Source: Solibacteraceae bacterium (GTDB lineage Bacteria; Acidobacteriota; Terriglobia; Bryobacterales; Bryobacteraceae). From it: 36,846 nt of DNA. The position numbers and the translations under genes were made by a program. This document shows, in pieces, positions 16,901-24,282 of the stretch. Position 1 is the stretch's first letter, and each line of letters begins with the position of its first letter. The stretch is taken from assembly GCA_021324015.1 (NCBI GenBank), contig JAJPJX010000203.1, positions 1 to 36,846 on the forward strand. Reading direction: 5' to 3'. The notes under the pieces were generated by a model. That model made no database searches, was not told where the DNA came from, and saw only the letters and a list, made by a program, of their open reading frames with translations.

Positions 16901-17272
16901 CGCCGCTTGCGCGCTGACATTGACCGTCTGCGTGACCTCGCCGGGCCGCAGGGTCATGTCCACGCGCACCGTGCTGTTCACGAACAAATCCACCCCGGTT
17001 CGTTCCGCCGTGGTGAACCCTTGTTTCTGCGCGGCGACCTGGTAGGTGCCGGGCGGCAGATTCGGGACCGCATAATAACCGGAGTCGTCGCTCACCACAT
17101 TCCGGATAACACCGGTATTTACCTCAGTTAGAGTCACCTTGGCAGCCGGCACGACGCTGCCGGAACTGTCGGTGATGGTACCGACGATCGTCCCGTTCAC
17201 CTTCTGGCCGTAGGCGCACGAAGCCCCCAAAAGGCCAACCATACACGTCCACACAAAGAACGATACCCGCAT
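13904..17272 (-). CDS. TonB-dependent receptor with carboxypeptidase-regulatory-like N-terminal domain (Oar-like)
   Basis: A 1122-residue outer-membrane receptor related in layout to the one at 10484 but clearly different in sequence. A signal peptide (1-~23, ending SCAYGQ) is followed by the Ig-like module (VNGTIVGTITDSSGSVVPAA, then RPGEVTQTVNVS). The plug region carries QVEITTSNYDPQQGSALG and VILKSGSNQFHGEAYEF, and the barrel ends in phenylalanine (VKLMF). I chose the ATG at 17270-17272 because GGGAGGAT lies 7 bases upstream; a GTG five codons earlier would overlap that site. It follows addA in the same direction after a 135-base gap, so it may have its own promoter. The ligand is unknown. 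Confidence 0.88.
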   Translation of the reverse strand: MRVSFFVWTCMVGLLGASCAYGQKVNGTIVGTITDSSGSVVPAAKVTLTEVNTGVIRNVVSDDSGYYAVPNLPPGTYQVAAQKQGFTTAERTGVDLFVNSTVRVDMTLRPGEVTQTVNVSAQAAPVLQTDTADTGRKIDTRRVEQLPLSTGRNFQNLLNLVPGSGVAQRDHSTFFNPQNSMASTVNGNPSLYNDFEIEGIDDNQRTNLLQIYIPPIEAVQQVEITTSNYDPQQGSALGAVTNVILKSGSNQFHGEAYEFYQGNALDTRSFFERGANGAPFRFPHIVDNYYGGNIGGPIQKGKTFFFVDYLEHSVRSGEFYSISVPTADIRGGNFIDPSLTPIYDPATGDTQDCLAGGNAKQCGTGRLPFAGNVIPASRISPVAQKMVGFVPMPNNNLSATGRQRFQNNYLTSSEFIQNTPDVDVKIDRYQGSNDHISGRFSYENPTLSQPGIFGIAGGPLPSGGIGGVEGNGTDKTYSSGINWVHLFSPTLLSEARIGVSRFDNIAYGTGYGQALSTQVGIPGANVSAFTSGLTAITGEGFSDPMVGVFGSLPWVRAGTIIEFTDNWSKVHGNHTFEWGGDYHRVRDDLLLVSQPMGAFNFGAGPTSLNGGPAASFANNFASFLLGVPSSLNRGYANIFPAYRQNQIFLYAADKWQVNPKLTLNLGLRWEYYGSPTPHFAGGFSNYNPANNTLELAGIGNVPRDLGLVNNYHNFGPRIGAAYRLSNSDVLRAGFGISYITFPIDLYAYNFPVEPTQQFSSLSSYGPALLTPTNPASFAQGFPAIAPFSYPANGIIPANTSNLLNQSYYVINPQWRNPYLVSWNLAYQRILPRQWSFDIAYVGNRGVRTPIEYNMNAATSYGAGAAGQPLFGSFGRTAGTNEFFAPYSSRYNALQVKLDHKFANGFSITTSYTYGRALGYEAQASDYVNGLLDYVNIRRNWAATDFNQTHIFNQSFTWELPFGKGRRFFSTGIPSKVLGGWELAGIWEATSGFPLNFSCNCPAFNTPGSQAFPNINGPVRKLYGVGTQPWFDTSSFSAPAPGTQGNIGPYISSGPGFFNLDASIFRRIRLTERFNLEFRSEWFHATNTPQFSNPSTTLGNSDFGLVSSAAGARVIDLAVKLMF

Positions 17273-17335
17273 GGGTAATCCTCCCACCTGGAGCGATAAG
17301 TCGATCTTAGTGTGCGAAAGCTCCGGCTCCTACGG

Positions 17336-17355
17336 AATACCGTGAGGACGGTATT
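17336..17355. repeat. Perfect inverted repeat upstream of receptor 2
   Basis: The arms AATACCG (17336-17342) and CGGTATT (17349-17355) flank a 6-base loop. The repeat lies between the addA stop and the receptor start, about 64 bases from the latter. In the transcribed (minus) direction no T-run follows, so it is as likely an operator as a terminator for addA. On the plus strand it is followed by TTTT, but no plus-strand gene ends there. Confidence 0.5.
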
Positions 17356-17407
17356 TTGCGGGGCAATGGAGAGCACCACTTGAAACTGCGTGTGCGACTC
17401 TTCACAT

Positions 17408-20400
17408 TCAGATGCTCAGCAGCACCCCGCGGACCGCTTGCCTGGTGACTCGCGAAAGTGCGAAACAATACCACTGCAACTGCCGCCGGTAATGCGCCTG
17501 GTGCGCCTCCAGATCCGCGTCGCTCTTGAAGTCCACGATGGTCCATGCGTCCGCCTCCTGAAACGCCAGGTCGATCACGCCTTCGAGCATGCGGCCATCT
17601 TCCAGTTTCAGCAGCACCGGCCACTCGCGATGCAGGCGTTCGGCGCGCCGCGCGCGCTCCAGCAGCGGGTGCGCCAGCGCCGCGAGCGCCGCCTCCACCG
17701 CGGCATCCGCCTCTTCGGGCGGTGCGCCCAATAGCCGCGCGTGCATCCGCGCCAATGCCTGTACCGCGCCGCGCCCGCCGTCCAGACGGACGTCGCGCAG
17801 CACCTGGTGCGCCAACGTGCCGAAGCGCCGGCCCGCCGGACGTCCCTCCGCCCTGCCCGCGGCCAGTATTTCCATCGGGCAGGCGAAGCCCTCCGGTCCG
17901 GCCGCCGCCTCGCTGGCCGTGAACAGTTCGTACAGGGGCCGCGCGCCCCGCTCCAGGACTTGCTCGCGTTGCGCCCTCCACTCCGCGTATTCGCGCGCGC
18001 CCGCTTCCGCCCGCGGCCCGGAATCCGCCAGAATCTCCTGCTGCCGCAAGCCGAAGCTGCCCTCCACTTCCAGCCGCAGGCGCGCCGGGTCCCACCACAC
18101 CACCGCGTGCGTGCCTTCGCGCGGCTGGTGCAAGCCAGGCTGTACGGAAAACTCTCCCTCGCGCAGAAGCTCCGCCGGGCGGTCCAGCACGGAGGCGGGA
18201 CCGAATTTGCCGCAGCCCGGCGCCGGCGCGGCTTTGCGCCGCCGCTCCTTGGGCGGGTAAAGGGCCTTGTTCAGCGGGCTCAGCCAGCCTTCCATCTCCT
18301 CGTCGCCCACCACTGGAACCACCAACAGGTCGCGCGCCCGCGTGGCCGCCACGTACGCCACCCGCACTCCTTCAGCCTGCTCGCGCGCGCGCTCCTCCGC
18401 TTCGTGTTCCACCAGCTCCCGCGGCGCGCAGCGCAGAATGCGCGCCGCGCACAGCCCCTTCTTTCCGTCCACGTACCGTTCCGGATCCCCGGCCGCCAGG
18501 TTGGCCGTCATGTCCGCCAGGATCACGACCGGGAACTCCAGGCCCTTGGCCGTGTGCACAGTCATCAGGCGGATGCCTTCGGCCCCCTCCTCCAGCACCG
18601 GGGCCTCCTGCGATTCGGACTTCTCCGACTGCGCCTCCAATTCCTCCACGAACCCCCGGAACGAAATCCCGCCGCCGGTTTCGAAGGCGCGCGCCAGTTC
18701 CGCCACGCGGTACACGTTCGCCAGCACCTGGCGCCCCGCCGGGCGCAGCGCAAACCCCGCGTGCGATCGCGTCGCCTCGAGCAGCCGGTTCACCGTGTCG
18801 GCCACCGGCCGCCAGTTGCGCCCGCGGTGCAATTCCGCCACGAGGCCCAGCGCCTTGACCACCGGCTGGAACTCCTGCGGCGGGTTTTCCGGAGGCTTCC
18901 GCAGCGGGTCCAGGCGCCCGATCTCGTGACGGTACCGCAGTAGCGTGGCATCCGGGACAGCGAACAGCGACCCGCGCAGCGTGGCGTAGACCGAGAGTTC
19001 GTCCTCGGGCCACTCCACCGCGCTCAGGGCGGCGCGCAGGGTCTCCACCTCCTCGCGCTTGTGGAAGGATTTCGAGCCCACCAGCAGGTGCGGGATACTG
19101 CGCGCCTCCAGGCTGCGCACATAGTCGCGGGTCAGGTCCACGCCATAGTTCACGAAGCGCCGGAACAGGATGGCCACGTGACGCGCCGCCACTGGCACGA
19201 GATCCCCGGTCTCCGGCTCGGCCACCTTCCAGCCGCTATCCCGCAGCAGCCATTCCACGAACCCCACCACCGTGTCGGGCAGGCAGCGGTTGATGGCGGA
19301 TTTGGCCAGCCGGCGCGTGGCGTAGGGCCGCGGCGCCGGCAGCGCGATCACGCTGGGCTGCCCGCCGATGGCCGCGCGGTGCTGCTCGAGCGGCCGGTAC
19401 TCCGCCTGCCCCGCTGCGGCATCGCCGGTCATTTCCGCCGCAAACGCCGCGTTCACGCATTCTTGGATGGGCCGCACCGCGCGGAAGCTGCGCGTGAGGT
19501 GAACTACGCCCACGCCGCGCTGCTCCAGCCAGTCGCGCACCTGGCGATACAACACCACGTCCGCGCGACGGAATTTGTAGATGGATTGCTTGGGGTCGCC
19601 CACCACGAACAGCTTGCCCGGCTTGGGAGTGGCCGTATGCCAGTCCGCGCCCTCCGCGCCGTCCGCCGCCAGCAACAGCAGGATTTCCACTTGCAGCGGA
19701 TCGGTATCCTGGAACTCGTCCACGAAGATGTGGGTGTAGCGCTGCTGCAAATAGCTCCGCACCTCGGCGTTATCGCGCACCAGCCTCCGCACCAGCACCA
19801 GCAGGTCGGTGAAGTCCAGCTTGCCGCTGCGCCGCTTGAGATCCTCGTAGCGGTCCAGAAGCCCTTGCATCTCGTCGCGCAGCACCACTGCCAGGTCGGC
19901 GTCGGCATCCGCGCGAAACGCCTCCAGCGCCTCGATGAGACGCTGCCGCCGGTCCAGCACCTCCTGGCGGGGCACCCCCTCGGAGAAGACGCCGGACCCG
20001 CTGCGCTTGTCGCGCTTCAGGTCCGCCGCAAGATTCAGCAGCAGGCTTTCGAGGGTGTCATAGTCCCGCTCGCGCAGGGCCTCGGCGCGCTCCGCCCAGC
20101 GCGCCAGCTCCCGCACGGGCGCGAGCGCAAGGTACAGGTAGTCTTTCGGTCTGGCGCGGCGCTCGCTCAGCGCGGCCAGTTCCCGCACGTCGCGCAGCAG
20201 CGCGTCGATGCGCGACTCCCGTTCGAACAGATCGCGGCGCCACGCTGCCGGATAGTCCCGCCAGTCGATGAGCCGCCGTCCGGCTTCCTGAATCTGCTCC
20301 ATGGGCGGACCGGCGTTGTAAGATTCCCGCCACGCCAGCCGCACCAGCGCCCGCCGCAAGCCCGGGGCCGGCTCGGCCAGCTTGCGCTCGATCCAACCGC

Positions 20401-20836
20401 GAAACGCCCGGCCGTAGATCCGCCCGGCCTCGGCTTCGGTCAGTTCCCCGAACGCCGGGTCCACGCTGGCTTCCACCGGCCGCTCCCGCAGAATCTGCGC
20501 GCAGAAGGCGTGGATCGTGCCAATGGAGGCCTCTTCCAGGTGCTCCAGCGCGGCTTCGAGGTTGGCCTTCGCCTGCGCGTCCCGGGCCGCCGCGCGCGCC
20601 TGATCCAGTTCCTGCCGCAGCCGCAGCTTCAGCTCGCCGGCCGCCTTGTTGGTGAAGGTCACGGCCACGATCCGGTCGATCGTGGTGAGGCCCGACTCGA
20701 GCACCCGCACGATGCGCCGCACCAGTTCGGAGGTTTTCCCCGTGCCCGCGGAAGCCTCCACAATCAAGCTATCCGCGAGCGAATTCCGGATGCGCTCCCG
20801 CGCCGCCCGGTCGTCAATGTGGGTCCCCGGCGTCAC
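17408..20836 (-). CDS. addA: AddA-type UvrD-family helicase-nuclease
   Basis: A 1142-residue helicase-nuclease that, with AddB, would process double-strand DNA ends for RecA-dependent repair. It has the superfamily 1 helicase motifs: Walker A EASAGTGKT (27-35), motif Ia TFTNKAAGELK, Walker B IFVDEFQDTDPLQ, motif III VVGDPKQSIYKFR, motif V LMTVHTAKGLEFPVV and motif VI VAYVAATRARDLLVV. The C-terminal PD-(D/E)XK nuclease has D1089, D1102 and K1104 (VDFKSD) with QLQWY following, and then ends abruptly, a little short of the usual AddA end. It starts with GTG (20834-20836), overlapping the addB stop as GTGA. The main alternative label is a RecB-like subunit; the paired gene argues for AddA. Confidence 0.87.
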   Translation of the reverse strand: MTPGTHIDDRAARERIRNSLADSLIVEASAGTGKTSELVRRIVRVLESGLTTIDRIVAVTFTNKAAGELKLRLRQELDQARAAARDAQAKANLEAALEHLEEASIGTIHAFCAQILRERPVEASVDPAFGELTEAEAGRIYGRAFRGWIERKLAEPAPGLRRALVRLAWRESYNAGPPMEQIQEAGRRLIDWRDYPAAWRRDLFERESRIDALLRDVRELAALSERRARPKDYLYLALAPVRELARWAERAEALRERDYDTLESLLLNLAADLKRDKRSGSGVFSEGVPRQEVLDRRQRLIEALEAFRADADADLAVVLRDEMQGLLDRYEDLKRRSGKLDFTDLLVLVRRLVRDNAEVRSYLQQRYTHIFVDEFQDTDPLQVEILLLLAADGAEGADWHTATPKPGKLFVVGDPKQSIYKFRRADVVLYRQVRDWLEQRGVGVVHLTRSFRAVRPIQECVNAAFAAEMTGDAAAGQAEYRPLEQHRAAIGGQPSVIALPAPRPYATRRLAKSAINRCLPDTVVGFVEWLLRDSGWKVAEPETGDLVPVAARHVAILFRRFVNYGVDLTRDYVRSLEARSIPHLLVGSKSFHKREEVETLRAALSAVEWPEDELSVYATLRGSLFAVPDATLLRYRHEIGRLDPLRKPPENPPQEFQPVVKALGLVAELHRGRNWRPVADTVNRLLEATRSHAGFALRPAGRQVLANVYRVAELARAFETGGGISFRGFVEELEAQSEKSESQEAPVLEEGAEGIRLMTVHTAKGLEFPVVILADMTANLAAGDPERYVDGKKGLCAARILRCAPRELVEHEAEERAREQAEGVRVAYVAATRARDLLVVPVVGDEEMEGWLSPLNKALYPPKERRRKAAPAPGCGKFGPASVLDRPAELLREGEFSVQPGLHQPREGTHAVVWWDPARLRLEVEGSFGLRQQEILADSGPRAEAGAREYAEWRAQREQVLERGARPLYELFTASEAAAGPEGFACPMEILAAGRAEGRPAGRRFGTLAHQVLRDVRLDGGRGAVQALARMHARLLGAPPEEADAAVEAALAALAHPLLERARRAERLHREWPVLLKLEDGRMLEGVIDLAFQEADAWTIVDFKSDADLEAHQAHYRRQLQWYCFALSRVTRQAVRGVLLSI

Positions 20837-23800
20837 GGGATGCTCCGCAGCTCCACCAGCCCCGCGAGCGCATCCGGCAGCTTCCGGCGCGCGCGCTGCT
20901 CTTCATACGGCCCGCACACGATGCGGTAGTCGCAGAGTTCGCAGGCGCCCTCCTGCGGCGCGGCCGGCAAAAAGCCGGAGGCAATGCTCTCCTCGATCAG
21001 CTCCGCCGCGTGCTTCGCAAACGCGCGGGCCTGCGTTGAGACCTCGATCGCGACCTCCTGGAATCCGCCGCGCTCGGTGCAGTAAAACAGCCGGCCCGTC
21101 TCCACCGGCTCGCCCAACAACTGCTCGGCCGCCAGTGCGTAGAGCAGCGGCTGGAGCAGCGCCCCTCCGCCGACGTATTTCGGAATCCGTTCGGGCGCTT
21201 TGCCGGTCTTGTGATCCGTCACTCGCAGCGCGCCCCGCGCGCGGTGCCGCTCGAGCAGGTCCATCGAGCCGCGCAGCCGCACACCCTCCAGGATGACGGC
21301 ATCTTCCTGGGTGCTGTGCGGGTCGCGGCGCTCCTCCCGCGGCAGGCCGAAGGCGAACTCGTAGCGGACCGGCTGCCATTCCGCCCAGGACTCCCGGAAA
21401 TGGCGCAGCCACCCCCGCAGGTCCGTGCGCAGGTCCTCGATTTCGGTCTCCCAGACCCGCGCGATAGCCGGCGCCAGGTCCTCGGCATACCGCTCCGCCA
21501 CGCGGTCCAGCACCCGGTCGGCGAGGTCCCACACCTGATCCACACCGGAGCTTTCGAGTTCCCGGAAAATCTCGAACTGCACGGCGTGGAACAGCGATCC
21601 GCGCGTCAGCGGGTCCATCTGCTCGAGGGCCGCCGGTTCCTCGCGGGGCCGCAGCCGCAGAATGGCGTGCAGCGCGAAACGGTAGGGGCAGGCCGAGAAG
21701 TGCTGGAGCGCCGAAGGCGAATACGCATGCGCCGCCAGGCGGTACCGCTCCAGGATCGCCCGGGCGTCTGCATCCGCAGCCACCATGCCATCCGCCGCCG
21801 ACCACTTGCGCTCCCACCGCCGCCAGCGCGTCCGCAGAGATCGCGTCAGGGCCTCCGAGGCATCAATCAGATACCGTCCCGCGCCGCGCGCTTCGGCCGG
21901 GGGCAGGCGCAGAATCTGCTCGAAAAACGCCAGGTCGTATTCGGCGTCGTCGATGGCTTCGCGCGGGTCGCCCGGCGCGGGCCACCCCAGGCGGGAAGGC
22001 GCGGCCTGCATGGCCCGCTGCTCGAACTGCCGCAACCCCGGCAGGCTGCCTTCCGCGGCGCGCGCCACCTCCATGGCGTAGAACGACGGCACGCGCGGCC
22101 GCGACTGCGCGGTGTCCATGCGCGGATAGGAGACCACGAGTTTTTCTCCCGCCGCCGCGGCCAGCCGCAGCAGCCGCCGCTCCCGCGCTACGCGGTCGTC
22201 CTGGCGCTCGAGCGCGGCCCCCAGCTTCCGGCGATGCTCGTCCAGCAGCAGCGGATCTTCCGCTGCCCGCCGCGGAAACAACCCCTCTGCTAACCCGGGC
22301 AGGAAGACCACCGCAAAGCTGCGCCCGCGCGCCTCCTCGACCGATCCCACGAACACGCGCCCGTACCGGCGCGCCGGCGGCTCCCGGCGGATGAACCGCA
22401 GGCGCTCGGCCAGTACGCCATAGACTTCGTCCAGGTCCACGGGGCCTACTTCGCCCATGGCCTCCAGTTCGCTGAGCACCGCCAGCACGGACTCCGGATC
22501 CCGCAGCGCCGTGGCCGCCAGGCTCTGCAAATGCGCGAGCCACTCGCTCCAGGGGGCCGTTTTGGGCAGTTCCGCCAGGCGTCCGATGAGCGGCAGCGCG
22601 AAGCGTTCCAAGCTTCCCAGGCGCTCGAGTTGCCGCTCCAGAAACTCGCGCTCGGCGGCTTCTTCCTCCAGGCTCGCGAGCTTCACGCGGAATTCGTTTT
22701 CCAAACCCCGCAGGCGCCGCTCCCAGCGCTCCCGCCCGCCAATCACGGCCGCGTCCACCAGCAGTTGCTCCCATCCGAAGGGGACGCGCAGAGCGCCGCC
22801 CGGCTTTTCTTCCCGCGCCGGCACGGAAGGCTCTCCCGCCATGGCGGCCAGCACCTCATCGTCGGGCGGCGTCCAGCGTGCTTCCGCCTGCGCCGGCGCG
22901 CCCGTTTCATCCAGCGCCGGTACCTGGCCGAGCGAGAGATATTCCGCGAAGCGCGAAGCCGTGCAGCCCTCGGACGCGCACGCCAGCAGCGCCAGAAACG
23001 CCCGCCCCGCCGGGTCCGGACGTGCGCTGCCCCTGCTGTACCATCCCGGAATTCCGGCCCGCCGCAGCGCCTCCTCTACCAGCGGCTGATAGCGCTCCGG
23101 GCCGCGCAGCAGGATGGCCATTTGATCGAAGGCGATTCCCTGCCCCGCCAGCCGGCGGATGCGCCGCGCGATTTCCACGCATTCCAGCCCTTCTCCGGGC
23201 GCGGAAAAGAATTCGAATTCCTCTTCCGGCCGAGGGCCGGCCTCAGCTTCCGGGGAGAACAGGTTTCGCCGCAGCCGGTCCAGGCCGTTGCGCACGGGCT
23301 CTCGCGGTCCGGCCGCGCCTTCGGACAGCCTGGCCACGAAGACCGCGGGCGCCCGCGCCGCCAGCGCCTCAAGCAACCGCTGATGCGCCGCCACATCGAG
23401 CGGCACATCCAGCAACACCAGCGGCAGGCCCAGCAGGCGATGCCCGCCTTCGCGCGCCGCTTCCGCAGCCAGTTGGAACAAGGCCGCCAGATCCGCCAAG
23501 CGCCGTTCCGAGAGTTCCCGTGTGTACAACGCGAGCAGCGCGGCGAGGTCCGCGCCGGGTTTGCCCGCGGCCACAAGGCCGCCAGCCTCGACGCCCGCCA
23601 GGCGCAACTCGGTGAGCGTGGCGGCCAGCGCCCGCGCGAACCCCGGCGTATCGCCCACCGGATCGAAATAGGAAAGCTGCCGCTTCTGCCGGGCCCGGTA
23701 CACCACACGCGCGGCCAGCGCCTCCATGCCCAACCGGCTTACGGGCGCGAGGCCAAGATCGGCCGCCGGTTCGGCCGCAAGGCTGGCCGCCAGCTGCGCC

Positions 23801-24018
23801 AACGTCAGGCGATGCACGCCTGCCAAGGATGCGGCGCAGGCGCCCCGCGCAAAGTCATCGGCCGCCCCGCGGGTCGCCCCCAGCACCACCACCTCGGACC
23901 TCTCCAGCCGCGGCAGCAGCCACTCCGCCGCCACGCGCAACAATTCCGCGTTCGAGGAAGACTGGAATTCGATCAAGCGACCAGTGTACCGCCGCGGCTC
24001 CCGTGGTCCGGCGGGCAA
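20833..24018 (-). CDS. addB: AddB-like PD-(D/E)XK nuclease with iron-sulfur cysteines
   Basis: A 1061-residue partner of AddA. The C-terminal nuclease shows H811 (GSLFH), D920 (GSMDLLE), D935 and K937 (TDHKTGK) and a downstream Q-x3-Y (QPLLYAL). C777 together with C1026-x2-C1029-x5-C1035 matches the split four-cysteine [4Fe-4S] pattern of AddB and Cas4-type nucleases. The N-terminal half is helicase-like but degenerate: the expected P-loop position reads LGATRGAADD, with no GKT/S, so ATP hydrolysis is unlikely. The start is uncertain. TTG at 24016-24018 has GGGAGAG-like bases upstream, while an in-frame TTG at 23974-23976 would give the neat N-terminus M-I-E-F-Q-S-S. Only 9 bases separate it from the preceding TonB fragment. 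Confidence 0.82.
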   Translation of the reverse strand: MPAGPREPRRYTGRLIEFQSSSNAELLRVAAEWLLPRLERSEVVVLGATRGAADDFARGACAASLAGVHRLTLAQLAASLAAEPAADLGLAPVSRLGMEALAARVVYRARQKRQLSYFDPVGDTPGFARALAATLTELRLAGVEAGGLVAAGKPGADLAALLALYTRELSERRLADLAALFQLAAEAAREGGHRLLGLPLVLLDVPLDVAAHQRLLEALAARAPAVFVARLSEGAAGPREPVRNGLDRLRRNLFSPEAEAGPRPEEEFEFFSAPGEGLECVEIARRIRRLAGQGIAFDQMAILLRGPERYQPLVEEALRRAGIPGWYSRGSARPDPAGRAFLALLACASEGCTASRFAEYLSLGQVPALDETGAPAQAEARWTPPDDEVLAAMAGEPSVPAREEKPGGALRVPFGWEQLLVDAAVIGGRERWERRLRGLENEFRVKLASLEEEAAEREFLERQLERLGSLERFALPLIGRLAELPKTAPWSEWLAHLQSLAATALRDPESVLAVLSELEAMGEVGPVDLDEVYGVLAERLRFIRREPPARRYGRVFVGSVEEARGRSFAVVFLPGLAEGLFPRRAAEDPLLLDEHRRKLGAALERQDDRVARERRLLRLAAAAGEKLVVSYPRMDTAQSRPRVPSFYAMEVARAAEGSLPGLRQFEQRAMQAAPSRLGWPAPGDPREAIDDAEYDLAFFEQILRLPPAEARGAGRYLIDASEALTRSLRTRWRRWERKWSAADGMVAADADARAILERYRLAAHAYSPSALQHFSACPYRFALHAILRLRPREEPAALEQMDPLTRGSLFHAVQFEIFRELESSGVDQVWDLADRVLDRVAERYAEDLAPAIARVWETEIEDLRTDLRGWLRHFRESWAEWQPVRYEFAFGLPREERRDPHSTQEDAVILEGVRLRGSMDLLERHRARGALRVTDHKTGKAPERIPKYVGGGALLQPLLYALAAEQLLGEPVETGRLFYCTERGGFQEVAIEVSTQARAFAKHAAELIEESIASGFLPAAPQEGACELCDYRIVCGPYEEQRARRKLPDALAGLVELRSIP

Positions 24019-24027
24019 GCGCGCCGC

Positions 24028-24282
24028 TCACTCTCCCAGCCGGAAGTTCACCGTGATGGTCGTCAGCACCTCCACCGGCTGCCCGTTCAGCAGCGTCGGC
24101 TGGTACTGCCACTGGCGCACTGCCTCCACCGCCGCCTGCGTCAGTTCCGGATCCACCAGCTTGTTCATCGCTTCCAGAGACAGCAGCGACCCGGTGGTCG
24201 AAATGATTGCGCGCAACAGCACCGTGCCCTCGATTCCCTGCTGCTGTGCCCGCTCCGGATAGGCCGGCTTCACCATGTGCAC
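24028..24282 (-). CDS. TonB C-terminal domain fragment, split from the M56 gene by a frameshift
   Basis: An 84-residue TonB C-terminal domain (VKPAYPERAQQQGIEGTVLLRAIIS, then AVEAVRQWQYQPTLLNGQPVEV and ITVNFRLGE). It has no signal or membrane anchor of its own. Its reading frame, traced upstream, continues as G-N-V-Q-A-T-R-L-V, which would join seamlessly to the RIRVGG end of the M56 protein if one base were restored near 24302. It is thus the severed C-terminus of that gene. Translation could restart at the GTG 24280-24282, but no Shine-Dalgarno is apparent. In intact relatives this domain ends an M56-peptidase fusion. Confidence 0.85.
   Translation of the reverse strand: MHMVKPAYPERAQQQGIEGTVLLRAIISTTGSLLSLEAMNKLVDPELTQAAVEAVRQWQYQPTLLNGQPVEVLTTITVNFRLGE

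Noticed and set aside
19061-20929. Long open frame on the plus strand opposite addA
   Set aside because: Arg/Gly/Pro/His/Gln-rich translation with no recognisable motif, fully antisense to a gene with all helicase motifs. Such frames are expected in DNA of this GC content.
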